Below, piece after piece: positions 1 to 7,597 of a DNA stretch of 9,483 nt (its first letter is position 1; every line of letters begins with the position of its first letter). The DNA comes from Comamonadaceae bacterium (GTDB lineage Bacteria > Pseudomonadota > Gammaproteobacteria > Burkholderiales > Burkholderiaceae), in contig CANNNH010000047.1 in NCBI GenBank assembly GCA_947505915.1, positions 1 to 9,483 of the forward strand. The letters run 5' to 3'. The translations under genes and the position numbers were made by a program. The notes beneath the pieces were generated by a model. The model was given only the letters and a program-made list of their open reading frames with translations. It was not told where the DNA came from and ran no database searches.

Positions 1-473
1 AAATGATGACTTGAGCGCGTTTTGGGCTGCATGCTGAACAGCACCCGCACATCGGTCATGCGGTGGCCTTGCAACTTGCCGCGCGCCAAGGCCGTGCCCC
101 AGCCGCCAGGTCCTGGCGCGTTGTAAGCCCAATAAACCCAGCCATTTTGTGCGTACTGCGGATGCAAAACCACATCAAACAAGCCACCCTGGCCTTGCGC
201 CACGACGTCCGGCAAACCTTCAATCGGCTTGGGGTCCAATTTGAAATCCGACCCCACCAGGCGCAAACGTCCGGCCCGTTCGGTGATCAGCATCCGCCCG
301 TCCGGCAAAAAAGCCATGGCCCATGGGTTCTCCAGACCCGTCAACAAGCTTGTCACACGAAAAGCGTGTTTTTCGGAATTGATGACCGAGGACTTGTCCT
401 GAGCCAAAGTGCCAAGACAAGCGACGCTGCAAAAGAGCAGGACAAAGAGTGCTCGAATAGTTGGGACTGTCAT
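1..473 (-). CDS. PQQ-dependent sugar (aldose) dehydrogenase, N-terminal part
   Basis: The first 157 codons of a gene that runs off the left edge. The product resembles the soluble YliI/GSDH family of six-bladed beta-propeller dehydrogenases, which oxidise aldoses in the periplasm using PQQ. Residues 1-24 form a signal peptide (hydrophobic RALFVLLFCSVACLGTLA, likely cleaved before QDK); the residue at -3 of the only candidate lipobox is Ser, so a lipoprotein is unlikely. Family hallmarks are GLENPWAMAFLPDGR (residues 46-60), ITERAGRLRLV (63-73) and GQGGLFDVVLHPQY (94-107). The fragment ends at KTRSSHH, just before the usual HFGSR segment, so the catalytic and PQQ-binding residues lie outside the window. 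The ATG at 473-471 is chosen because it begins the signal peptide; no clear Shine-Dalgarno precedes it. It starts 48 nt after the stop of the ATPase gene on the same strand, so co-transcription with the transporter is possible. Family call firm; sugar substrate unknown. Confidence 0.88.
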   Translation of the reverse strand, partial: MTVPTIRALFVLLFCSVACLGTLAQDKSSVINSEKHAFRVTSLLTGLENPWAMAFLPDGRMLITERAGRLRLVGSDFKLDPKPIEGLPDVVAQGQGGLFDVVLHPQYAQNGWVYWAYNAPGPGGWGTALARGKLQGHRMTDVRVLFSMQPKTRSSHH

Positions 474-521
474 AAGACGCGATGGTATCGGCAAGCTCAA
501 TGAGCGCCACTTTGCAGGGCT

Positions 522-1523
522 TTAAATTCGACCCTCTTCCACGGCATGGCAGGCAATGCGCACGCCACCCAGCCATTGCAGCGCCGGTCGCTCGGCGCGG
601 CAACGCTCATTGGCGTGCGGGCAACGCGGATGAAAGGTACAACCGCTGGGCGGGTTCAGCGGGTTGGGCACTTCGCCCTGCACCGGTGTGCGGGCACGCC
701 CGGTTTCGTGCATTTTGGGAATCGCGTCCAGCAGCATCTGGGTGTATGGATGGCGGGGTTGTGCAAACAGGGTTTGCTTGTCGGCCAGCTCCACCAGACG
801 GCCCAGGTACATCACGCCCACATGGTCGCTGACATGCCGAACCACCGCCAGATTGTGCGAAATGAACAGGTAGGTCAGGCCGCGCTGGCGTTGCAGGTCC
901 TTCATGATGTTGAGCACCTGCGCCTGCACCGAAACATCCAGCGCGGAGGTAGGCTCATCGCACACCAGAAACTCCGGCTTGCTGGCCAGCGCGCGCGCAA
1001 TCGAAATACGCTGACGCTGACCCCCGGAGAACTGGTGCGGGTACTTGAGCCGGTCCAGCGCACTCAGGCCGACCGACTCCAGCAACTCGTCGACCCGGCT
1101 GCGCAAGGCCACCCGCTCAGTGATCAGACCATGCTCATAAAGCGGCTCGCCCACAATGCTCTCGACGGTCCAGCGCGGGTTCAGGCTGGCGTAGGGGTCT
1201 TGAAAGATCATCTGGATGCGGCGGCGAAGCGTGCGTCCGGGCGGCGTCTCAAGCACCTTGTGAACATCCTGCCCGTCGAACTTCACTTCACCACGGCTGG
1301 GTGAATACAAACCGACCAGCAAGCGCGCCACCGTGCTTTTGCCGCAACCCGACTCGCCCACCAGGGCCAGGGTTTTGCCTTTTTCAATCTCAAAGCTGAC
1401 GCCGTCAACCGCGTGCAGCAGCAGGCGCGGCTTGCGCTCTATCACGCGGTTGAGCCAGGGCGCCGAGACGTCAAAGCTCTTGGCGATGTTGCTGACCTGA
1501 ATCAGTGCTTGCGATGCCGTCAT
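522..1523 (-). CDS. Oligopeptide/dipeptide ABC transporter ATPase, DppF/OppF-like
   Basis: A 333-aa cytoplasmic ATPase that, paired with the upstream ATPase, should power uptake through the two permeases. Visible motifs: Walker [10 protein letters not shown] (56-64), Q-loop FQDP (107-110), signature FSGGQ (165-169), Walker B FLVCDE (185-190) and H-loop His223. The tail has the oligopeptide-transporter C-terminal extension with [12 protein letters not shown] (258-269) and four cysteines (295, 301, 308, 325) in a GC-x5-C-x6-C pattern plus a last AC. The ATG at 1523-1521 is preferred over an upstream in-frame start at 1598: it gives the normal family length and N-terminus, and it overlaps the previous gene's TGA as ATGA, a classic translational-coupling junction. 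DppF, OppF or GsiA-type is equally possible by sequence; the substrate is not determined. Confidence 0.93.
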   Translation of the reverse strand: MTASQALIQVSNIAKSFDVSAPWLNRVIERKPRLLLHAVDGVSFEIEKGKTLALVGESGCGKSTVARLLVGLYSPSRGEVKFDGQDVHKVLETPPGRTLRRRIQMIFQDPYASLNPRWTVESIVGEPLYEHGLITERVALRSRVDELLESVGLSALDRLKYPHQFSGGQRQRISIARALASKPEFLVCDEPTSALDVSVQAQVLNIMKDLQRQRGLTYLFISHNLAVVRHVSDHVGVMYLGRLVELADKQTLFAQPRHPYTQMLLDAIPKMHETGRARTPVQGEVPNPLNPPSGCTFHPRCPHANERCRAERPALQWLGGVRIACHAVEEGRI

Positions 1524-2491
1524 ACCTGATCTTCGTGCAGCCAGCAGGCCGCCTGGCTGGTGCCGGCGTCCATCAGTTCGGGGCGTTGCTGCCGGCATTT
1601 TTCAATGCTGCGCTTGCAGCGCGGGTTGAATGCACAGCCCGCCGGAATGGCGTTCAGCCGCGGCATCGTGCCATCAATTTGAAAGAGGTTTTCGCGGTCC
1701 TGGGTGATATCGGGTATGGCCGCCATCAGCCCGGCGGTATAGGGGTGCGCCGAATGGTTGATGACATCGTGCACCTTGCCTATCTCGGCCACCCGGCCGG
1801 CATACATGACGGCGACGCGGTCACAGGTCTCGGCAATCACGCCCATGTCATGGGTGATCAGCATCACCGCAGCGCCGCGCTCGCGGCACAGTTTTTTGAG
1901 CAAGCTGATGATCTGCGCCTGGATGGACACGTCCAGAGCGGTGGTCGGTTCGTCGGCCACGATCAAGCGGGGTTCTGCCGCCAAGGCCAGCGCAATCACC
2001 ACCCGCTGACGCATGCCGCCGCTGAACTGGTGCGGGAAGTGGTCAATGCGCTCTTCTGCGGCAGGTATGCCGGTGTCCTGCAGCAAATCAATGGCGCGCC
2101 GCCTGGCCTGCGCGGCAGACATCGGCAAATGCGCCAGAATGGTTTCAGTGAGCTGCCGGCCAACACTGTAAAGCGGATTCAGCGAAGTCAGCGGGTCCTG
2201 AAAAATCGCCCCGATCTTGCGCCCGCGGATGGGCCGCATTTGATCAGACGACAAGTTATCGATGCGCTGGCCTTCCAGCAAAATTTCTCCGCTGACGATG
2301 CGCCCGGGGGGTTCCAGCAATCCGATGATGGACGCGCCGGTCAGCGACTTACCGGCGCCCGATTCACCCACTACGCCCAGAATTTCACCCGGTGCGATGT
2401 CAAAGGAAATGCCGTCCAGCGCCCGGAGCGTGCCGTACCGGCCGGGAAACTCGACAACCAGATTTTTTACCTGTAGCAGGCTGTTGTTCAT
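1520..2491 (-). CDS. Oligopeptide/dipeptide ABC transporter ATPase, DppD/OppD-like
   Basis: A 323-aa partner ATPase of the importer. Motifs: Walker [10 protein letters not shown] (42-50), Q-loop FQDP (97-100), signature FSGGM (156-160), Walker B LIVADE (176-181) and H-loop His214. The C-terminal extension carries [13 protein letters not shown] (249-261) and four cysteines (286, 292, 299, 316) spaced as in the companion ATPase. An in-frame GTG at 2509-2507 would add six residues and overlap the preceding TAG by one base. I prefer the ATG at 2491-2489 because a GGAG (2507-2504 on the minus strand) lies downstream of that GTG and 12 nt before the ATG, and because [15 protein letters not shown] is the normal N-terminus. 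It ends in a 4-bp overlap with the next ATPase gene, so the two subunits are probably made in equal amounts. Confidence 0.93.
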   Translation of the reverse strand: MNNSLLQVKNLVVEFPGRYGTLRALDGISFDIAPGEILGVVGESGAGKSLTGASIIGLLEPPGRIVSGEILLEGQRIDNLSSDQMRPIRGRKIGAIFQDPLTSLNPLYSVGRQLTETILAHLPMSAAQARRRAIDLLQDTGIPAAEERIDHFPHQFSGGMRQRVVIALALAAEPRLIVADEPTTALDVSIQAQIISLLKKLCRERGAAVMLITHDMGVIAETCDRVAVMYAGRVAEIGKVHDVINHSAHPYTAGLMAAIPDITQDRENLFQIDGTMPRLNAIPAGCAFNPRCKRSIEKCRQQRPELMDAGTSQAACWLHEDQV

Positions 2492-2508
2492 ACCGTCTTG
2501 GGGCTCCA

Positions 2509-3420
2509 CTAGCGCAGACGCGGGTTGAGCGCATCGCGCAACCAGTCGCCCAGCAAATTAACACTCAGGGCAATCACCACCAGCATGGCGCCCGGGAAAA
2601 CTGTGATCCACCACTCACCCGAAAAAAGGTAGTCGTTGCCAACGCGGATCAAGGTCCCCAGAGACGGCGCCGTTGGCGGCGAGCCCACGCCCAGAAAGGA
2701 CAGGGTGGCTTCTGTGAGGATGGCCGTGGCCACCTGAATGGTTGCCAGCACCAGCACCGGCCCCAACACGTTGGGCAGCACATGTCGCGCCATGATGCGC
2801 ACAGGTGCCACCCCGGTCACCCGGGCCGCCTGTACATATTCCTTGCCCCGCTCAACCATGGTGGAGCCGCGCACCGTGCGCGCATACTGCACCCAGCCAG
2901 TCAGAGAAATAGAAATGATCAACACGCCAAAGGCCAGCGATTCATCGGCATTTGGAAACATGGCCCGCCCCACACCAGCGATCAGCAAGGCGACCAGAAT
3001 CGCGGGGAAGGAAAGCATCACATCGCACAAACGCATGATGAAGGCATCCAGGGCACCACCGAAAAAGCCCGCAACCAAACCCAGGCCCACGCCCAGCGCC
3101 ACCGACAGCACAACTGAAGCCAGACCCACCAGCAGCGAGATGCGCGCGCCAAACATCAGCGCGGACAAAATATCCCGCCCCTGGTCATCGGTTCCAAGCA
3201 AATAGCTTGTCTTGCCGCCTTCTTGCCACACCGGCGGCAGCCGCGCGTCTGACAGCTCCAAGGTGGCCAGATCAAAAGGGTTGTGCGGCGCCACCACGTT
3301 GGCGAACAAGGCGCAAAAAAGACAGGTAAAGGCCACAAGCGCCGCAGTCATCGCCACGGGGGAGTGGCGAAAGCTGTAGCCTATGTCTGTGTCGCCCATT
3401 CGGGCCAGCCAATTGCGCAT
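2509..3420 (-). CDS. Oligopeptide/dipeptide ABC transporter permease, DppC/OppC-like
   Basis: A 303-aa inner-membrane permease of the BPD_transp_1 family, second half of the translocation channel. It has a cytoplasmic N-terminus and about six membrane segments (around 22-44, 96-119, 134-152, 163-180, 218-240, 273-292). The GTDDQGRD box (76-83), typical of DppC-type subunits, follows the first periplasmic loop, and the cytoplasmic EAA coupling loop is at 194-221 (EYVQAARVTGVAP onwards). The open frame continues upstream to 3879, but that part is only the antisense-free shadow of the DppB gene in another frame. ATG 3420-3418 is chosen because GAGG stands 6 nt before it and the length then fits the family (about 300 aa). 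It begins 8 nt after the DppB stop, and its TAG abuts the next ATPase gene. Confidence 0.93.
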   Translation of the reverse strand: MRNWLARMGDTDIGYSFRHSPVAMTAALVAFTCLFCALFANVVAPHNPFDLATLELSDARLPPVWQEGGKTSYLLGTDDQGRDILSALMFGARISLLVGLASVVLSVALGVGLGLVAGFFGGALDAFIMRLCDVMLSFPAILVALLIAGVGRAMFPNADESLAFGVLIISISLTGWVQYARTVRGSTMVERGKEYVQAARVTGVAPVRIMARHVLPNVLGPVLVLATIQVATAILTEATLSFLGVGSPPTAPSLGTLIRVGNDYLFSGEWWITVFPGAMLVVIALSVNLLGDWLRDALNPRLR

Positions 3421-3428
3421 GCGATACC

Positions 3429-4400
3429 TCAGGAGTGATCGACGCGCAGGCGCGGATCGACAACAAAATAAAGCAGGTCCACCACCAGGTTGATCACCAC
3501 AAAAATCAGGGCAATCAGACACAGATAGGCTGCCATCACGGGAATGTCGGCAAAGGTCACCGCCTGGATAAACAGCAGGCCCATGCCGGGCCACTGGAAC
3601 ACCGTCTCGGTGATGATGGCAAACGCGATCAGCGAGCCCAGTTGCAGGCCCGTGATGGTGATGACGGGCACCAGTGTGTTTTTCAGGGCGTGACCAAAGT
3701 GAATGACGTTGCTGCTCAGACCGCGGGCGCGGGCGAACTTGATGTAGTCGGTGCGCAGCACTTCCAGCATCTCGGCGCGCACCAGGCGCATGATCAGGGT
3801 CAGCTGGAACACCGCCAGCGTGATGGCGGGCAAAGTGATGTGGTGCCAGCCTTTGGTCGTCAACAATCCGGTGCTCCAAAAACCCAGCTGGGTCACCTCG
3901 CCGCGCCCAAAGCTCGGAAACCAGCCCAGCAAGACCGCAAAGACCAGTATCAGCAAAATGCCGATCAAAAAGGTCGGCAACGACACGCCCAGCAATGACA
4001 CCATCATGAAGATCTGGCTGGTGAAAGTGCCCCGTTTGAGCGCGGCATACACACCCATCGGAATGCCAATCGACAAAGCCATGACGGCAGCCACCAGCGC
4101 AAGCTCCAGCGTGGCCGGAAAGCGCTCTGCCAGCAGCCCGGAGACTTTGACACCCTGGCGCAGGCTCAGGCCGAACTCACCCTGAACAGCGTTGAGCAAA
4201 AAGTACCAGAACTGCACAAAGAAAGGCTGGTCCAGCCCCAGGTCGGCCCGCAGCTGTGCAATTTGCGCAGGCGAGGCGTCTTGGCCGAGCAGAGTCACCA
4301 CCGGGTCACCCACATACTGAAACAGCATGAAGGCAATGAGCGCCACGCAGACCATCACGACAAGGGCTTGGATCAGGCGGCGGAGAATGAAAACGAACAT
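3429..4400 (-). CDS. Oligopeptide/dipeptide ABC transporter permease, DppB/OppB-like
   Basis: A 323-aa inner-membrane permease, partner of the DppC-like subunit. Residues 1-30 carry the typical N-terminal helix (FILRRLIQALVVM onward), followed by the periplasmic region with LRADLGLDQPF (50-60) and GEFGLSL (74-80). Further membrane segments lie near 100-122, 132-160, 187-207, 250-268 and 288-312. The EAA loop is at 218-245 (DYIKFARARGLSS onward), with FQWPGMG at 268-274. The frame extends upstream to a TTG at 4439, but that reaches into the intercistronic hairpin; ATG 4400-4398 gives the usual family N-terminus. No strong Shine-Dalgarno is visible before this ATG, which fits low permease expression. 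The gene is second in the operon, 81 nt after the binding-protein gene. Confidence 0.93.
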   Translation of the reverse strand: MFVFILRRLIQALVVMVCVALIAFMLFQYVGDPVVTLLGQDASPAQIAQLRADLGLDQPFFVQFWYFLLNAVQGEFGLSLRQGVKVSGLLAERFPATLELALVAAVMALSIGIPMGVYAALKRGTFTSQIFMMVSLLGVSLPTFLIGILLILVFAVLLGWFPSFGRGEVTQLGFWSTGLLTTKGWHHITLPAITLAVFQLTLIMRLVRAEMLEVLRTDYIKFARARGLSSNVIHFGHALKNTLVPVITITGLQLGSLIAFAIITETVFQWPGMGLLFIQAVTFADIPVMAAYLCLIALIFVVINLVVDLLYFVVDPRLRVDHS

Positions 4401-4435
4401 CAGTGGTACTTGGACAAGATCAGCTGTGAGCCAAT

Positions 4436-4464
4436 GCAAACCCCGCCCAGTGGGCGGGGTTTGC
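4436..4464 (-). terminator. Intercistronic hairpin, probable attenuator or mRNA-stabilising element
   Basis: A perfect 13-bp stem (GCAAACCCCGCCC, 4436-4448, pairing with 4452-4464) closes a 3-nt loop in the 81-nt gap between the binding-protein stop and the DppB start. On the minus strand the stem is followed by ATTGGCTC, so there is no real U-tract; three Us lie inside the stem. It should therefore be a leaky terminator or a block to 3'-5' decay rather than a full stop. Similar hairpins after binding-protein genes are known to raise binding protein above membrane subunits; that role here is inferred. Confidence 0.75.
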
Positions 4465-4481
4465 GCAAAGAAAGTCTGGCT

Positions 4482-6065
4482 TTAGTTGACCTTGATCAGA
4501 CGCCAATCCAGCCGGTTGTCAGCGCGATGAACCACATCAATGTTCTTTTTCATGGCCCAGGGAATGATCTGGTTGTGCAGCGGTATGTGAGCCACTGTGT
4601 CATTTTGCAGTTGCAGACCCTCGGTGAGCAGACGCTTGCGTACCGGCTGGTCGGTTTCGCTCTTGATGCGGTCGACGATGTAGTCCATGCGGGTGTTGCT
4701 GTAACGCCCGACGTTGTAGTTGCCGTCACCGCCAGTGCCAACGCTGCGGGTCAGGGACTGCAGGCTGTACAGCGCGTCAAATGTCGGCACGCCCCACCCG
4801 AGCATGTAGATGCTGGCCTCATAGCGCTGAATGATCGGGAAATAAGTCACCAGCGGCAAAGTGCGCAGCTTGGCCTTGATGCCCGCCTTGGCCCACATGG
4901 CTGTCACGGCCTGGCAAATTTCCTCGTCATTGATGTAGCGGTTGTTGGGGCAGGCGAAGTCAACCTCGAAACCCTGCGGGTAGCCCGCCTCGGTCAGCAG
5001 CCTGCGGGATTCGGCCAGATTGAAAGGATGGCGGCGGTTCACGGCCTCGGTCCAGCCTGCGACCTGCGGCGCCACCAGCGCGCCCGTGACCTGGCTCATG
5101 CCGCGCATCGTCACTTTGTGAATCGCTTCAATATCGATCGCCTGGTAGAGCGCCTTGCGCACCTTCACGTCTTTGAGAGGGTTTTTGCCCTTCACGTTGG
5201 AGCCTGGCAATTCATCGCGGAACTGGTCCATGCCCAAAAAGATGGTGCGGTTTTCAACGCCGTCGATAACCTTCAGGTTCGCGCTGGCGCGCAGTCTGGC
5301 AAGGTCTTGCGGGCTGGGGTCCAGAATGAAGTCAATCTCACCCGATAGCATGGCCGCGGTGCGCGTGTTTTCCTGCTTGATCGGGGTGTAAATAATCTCT
5401 GTGACATTGGTCTGTGCACTGGCTGCACCCCACCAGGCGGGGTTGCGCACCAGCACCAGTTTCTGGTCGGGCTGCCACTCTTTGACCATGAAAGGTCCGC
5501 TGCCCATGGCGTTGCGGTGGGCAAAGCTTTCGTCTTTGGTTCTGATGTCCTTGGGTTCCAGCGACTTGTTTTTGTCTGCCCAGGCCCGGCTCATGATGCG
5601 AAGCTCAGTCAGCTGGTTGAGCAAAACGGGGTTGGGGCCTTTCATCATGATGTCAACCGTGCTGTCGTTGACTTTGACAACCTTGTCGATACCCTGGGTG
5701 TAGACCGCGTAATTGGAGGTCTTTGTCATGGCGCGGTTCAGTGAAAACACCACGTCGTCAGCCGTCAGCGTAGAGCCATCGCTGAACTTCACACCTGAGC
5801 GCAAGTTAAAGCGCCATTGCGTGCCGGACACCTCGCGCCAGGACGTTGCCAGCAAAGGCTCTAACTTGAAGGTCTGGCTGTTGTAGTAAACCAGCGATTC
5901 ATAAATGGCAGCATGAACGCCATTGCCCAGCGCATTGTTCTGAGAATGAATGTCCAGCGTAGGAATGTCGCTGGCGCTGGACCATTTGAAAGGCTTGGCT
6001 TGGGCAGCCATCGGGATAGCAGCAGCCAATAAAGCGGTAAAGAGAAGCGTGGTTTTCAGGTTCAT
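4482..6065 (-). CDS. ABC transporter periplasmic substrate-binding protein, family 5 (DppA/OppA-like)
   Basis: A 527-aa extracytoplasmic solute-binding protein (SBP_bac_5) that captures ligand in the periplasm and delivers it to the permease pair encoded downstream. Residues 1-23 are a signal peptide (MNLKTT, hydrophobic stretch, then AQA before KPFKW), of signal peptidase I type with no lipobox cysteine. Family features: YESLVYYN (55-62), LLATSWREV (71-79), FSDGSTLTADDVVFSLNRA (94-112), GSGPFMVKEW (188-197) and VRKALYQAID (302-311). Two cysteines (372 and 384) flank NRYINDEEI and may form a disulfide. The reading frame stays open to an ATG at 6149, but only the ATG at 6065-6063 places the signal peptide at the N-terminus. 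A weak AAAGAAAA precedes it. Family 5 proteins bind peptides, nickel, opines, glutathione or sugars, so the substrate cannot be assigned. Confidence 0.93.
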   Translation of the reverse strand: MNLKTTLLFTALLAAAIPMAAQAKPFKWSSASDIPTLDIHSQNNALGNGVHAAIYESLVYYNSQTFKLEPLLATSWREVSGTQWRFNLRSGVKFSDGSTLTADDVVFSLNRAMTKTSNYAVYTQGIDKVVKVNDSTVDIMMKGPNPVLLNQLTELRIMSRAWADKNKSLEPKDIRTKDESFAHRNAMGSGPFMVKEWQPDQKLVLVRNPAWWGAASAQTNVTEIIYTPIKQENTRTAAMLSGEIDFILDPSPQDLARLRASANLKVIDGVENRTIFLGMDQFRDELPGSNVKGKNPLKDVKVRKALYQAIDIEAIHKVTMRGMSQVTGALVAPQVAGWTEAVNRRHPFNLAESRRLLTEAGYPQGFEVDFACPNNRYINDEEICQAVTAMWAKAGIKAKLRTLPLVTYFPIIQRYEASIYMLGWGVPTFDALYSLQSLTRSVGTGGDGNYNVGRYSNTRMDYIVDRIKSETDQPVRKRLLTEGLQLQNDTVAHIPLHNQIIPWAMKKNIDVVHRADNRLDWRLIKVN

Positions 6066-6166
6066 GGCGATTTTCTTTAAAAAGTATGAATATGCCGCAA
6101 GCTGCACCCGCCTGTCCCAAGGGTTTTCCTTAGTGGCTCTGTTCGCCATGATTCATGATGCATCGC

Positions 6167-6179
6167 TCAAGGGCCTTGA
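6167..6179. repeat. Short inverted repeat, possible operator
   Basis: TCAAGG, one central G, then CCTTGA: a perfect 6-bp inverted repeat located about 100 nt upstream of the binding-protein ATG in the divergent region. Its position suits a regulator binding site, but I cannot name the regulator, and short palindromes also arise by chance. Confidence 0.3.
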
Positions 6180-6365
6180 AACGGAAAGACCATCACGCCT
6201 GGTTGTGGCAGTTGATTGCCCATCTGAGCTTCTTTCTCATGCATTCAAACCCTAGGGCTCAAAAGTCGGGCCGCAAACCTGCTCTGTCATTGGGCCCCGA
6301 TTCAAAATGAGTCCCTCAATCAGCACAGTCAAAGCACCTTAAAAAGCCCAGATCCCGTGCCATAC

Positions 6366-6395
6366 TTGCCACTTTACGCCTGAATTTCTTATCCG
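6366..6395 (+). promoter_or_regulatory. Weak candidate sigma-70 promoter for the methyltransferase gene
   Basis: TTGCCA (6366-6371) lies 18 nt from TATCCG (6390-6395). The -35 is good, the -10 matches only its TAT half. It sits about 30 nt before a clear GGAG ribosome binding site (6408-6411), which is 10 nt from the ATG at 6422. Position is convincing, sequence match is not. Confidence 0.25.
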
Positions 6396-6421
6396 TTTTT
6401 TTATTTTGGAGCCTCATTGCA

Positions 6422-7534
6422 ATGGCAAAACTTCCCGCACGTTACGACCACGTTGGCAGCTTTCTGCGCCCTGCTTACCTCCTGGAGGCCAGAGCCGATA
6501 AGGCTTCAGGAAAAATCACGCCTGAGCAGCTGCGTGCCGTTGAAGATAAAGCCATCACTGAGATCGTGCAGTTTCAGCAAAGCGTAGGGCTCAAATCTAT
6601 TACGGATGGCGAATTCCGCCGCACCTATTTCCATCTCGATTTTCTCGAGCAACTGGGCGGTGTCAAAGTGGGTGAAGTCACGCTCACCGTGGGTGCGGAT
6701 GGCGTCGAGCATTTAGCGCCGCCAGCGATTCACGTCGTGGACAAAGTCACACATGCCAAGCAGATTCAATTGGCCGACTTCAAATACCTTCAATCGCAAG
6801 TCAGTGCGGGTCATACGCCCAAAGTCACCATTCCCTCGCCCACCATGCTGCACTTTCGCGGCGGGCGTGCAGGCATCAGCCGCACAGCCTACCCCGAGCT
6901 GGAGCCAGCGTTCTACGAAGACGTTGCCAAAGCATATGGCGACGAGCTGCGAAGCTTGAGCGCCGCAGGTTGCAACTACGTGCAAATGGACGACACCAAC
7001 CTTGCGTATTTGTGCGACGACAAAATGCGTGCAGCGGCACTTGGCCGTGGTGACGATCCCAATGAACTGGCCCACCGTTACGCCAACTTCATCAATTTGG
7101 TTGTTGCGCAAAAGCCCGCAGGCATGACGATAGCCATGCACCTGTGCCGTGGCAACTTCAAAAGCACACATGCAGCCGCGGGCAACTACGAGCCCGTAGC
7201 CGAAGCGCTGCTGTCTGAAATGAATATCGACGCCTACTTTTTAGAGTACGACGATGACCGCAGCGGCGACTTCCGTCCATTGCGCTTTCTACCCAAGGGC
7301 AAAACCATGGTGCTGGGCCTGGTGACCACCAAGTTCGGTCAGATGGAGTCGAAAGACACGCTCAAGCGCCGCATTGACGAGGCCGCCAAATACGTACCGA
7401 TGGAGCAGCTGGCACTCTCGCCGCAGTGCGGCTTCAGCTCCACCGTGCACGGTAACAACATTGCGGTGGAAGACCAAAAGAACAAATTACGCCTGGTGAT
7501 TGAAACCGCTAACGAGGTTTGGGGCGACACTTAA
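6422..7534 (+). CDS. MetE C-terminal-domain zinc methyltransferase (methionine synthase-like, YxjG/YxjH type)
   Basis: A 370-aa protein matching only the catalytic barrel of cobalamin-independent methionine synthase; the N-terminal barrel of full MetE (about 750 aa) is absent. Family members are usually annotated as methyltetrahydropteroyltriglutamate-homocysteine methyltransferase, though the methyl donor of short forms is uncertain. Zinc ligands are visible: His240 and Cys242 (MHLCRGNF), Glu275 (FLEYDDDR) and Cys336 (SPQCGFSS). The 61-residue Glu-Cys spacing equals that of E. coli MetE (Glu665-Cys726). DGEFRR (62-67) and QMDDTN (188-193) fit the thiol-substrate pocket. ATG 6422 follows GGAG by 10 nt and gives the normal N-terminus (ARYDHVGSFLRP). 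It is divergent from the transport operon and lies 63 nt before msrA. It has a single-Cys HxC, not the HxCxC of epoxyalkane:coenzyme M transferase. True methionine synthesis is likely but unproven. Confidence 0.88.
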   Translation: MAKLPARYDHVGSFLRPAYLLEARADKASGKITPEQLRAVEDKAITEIVQFQQSVGLKSITDGEFRRTYFHLDFLEQLGGVKVGEVTLTVGADGVEHLAPPAIHVVDKVTHAKQIQLADFKYLQSQVSAGHTPKVTIPSPTMLHFRGGRAGISRTAYPELEPAFYEDVAKAYGDELRSLSAAGCNYVQMDDTNLAYLCDDKMRAAALGRGDDPNELAHRYANFINLVVAQKPAGMTIAMHLCRGNFKSTHAAAGNYEPVAEALLSEMNIDAYFLEYDDDRSGDFRPLRFLPKGKTMVLGLVTTKFGQMESKDTLKRRIDEAAKYVPMEQLALSPQCGFSSTVHGNNIAVEDQKNKLRLVIETANEVWGDT

Positions 7535-7567
7535 TTTGGCACGCTGTCACCTACAGCCTGACTCAGG

Positions 7568-7587
7568 CGCTAACGATTCGTTAAGCG
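7568..7587. repeat. Small imperfect hairpin upstream of msrA
   Basis: CGCTAACG (7568-7575) pairs with CGTTAAGCG (7579-7587) through a 3-nt loop and one bulged base. It ends 10 nt before the msrA start codon, so it could hide or define the ribosome entry region, or serve as a repressor site. No U-tract follows, so it is not a terminator of the methyltransferase gene. Confidence 0.35.
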
Positions 7588-7597
7588 TAAGCACCCC

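Larger units (their letters stand above)
6066..6421. other. Divergent intergenic control region
   Basis: 356 nt between the start of the transport operon (minus strand) and the methyltransferase gene (plus strand). I see no coding potential beyond upstream extensions of the binding-protein frame. It holds a short inverted repeat (6167-6179), GATGCATC palindromic sequence near 6157-6164, and a weak candidate plus-strand promoter near 6366-6395. Neither a MetR-type TGAA-N5-TTCA site nor a recognisable SAM, SAH or cobalamin riboswitch is evident. No good sigma-70 pair stands out for the minus-strand operon. Both promoters must lie here, because no other gap upstream of either gene exists. Confidence 0.6.

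Noticed and set aside
1505..2476. 323-codon plus-strand frame opposite the DppD-like ATPase
   Set aside because: The opposite strand has all ABC ATPase motifs; this frame shows no coherent fold or motif.
3421..3879. N-terminal extension of the DppC-like permease in its open frame
   Set aside because: It would overlap most of the end of the DppB gene; a good ribosome binding site and family length place the start at 3420.
6090..6120. Sigma-54 promoter on the minus strand (GG-N10-GC spacing before the binding-protein gene)
   Set aside because: Only the GG/GC spacing and part of the -12 element fit; the TGGCAC element is too poor.
6066..6421. SAM, SAH or cobalamin riboswitch ahead of the methionine-related gene
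   Set aside because: No conserved core of these riboswitches could be recognised by eye, and a covariance-model search could not be run.
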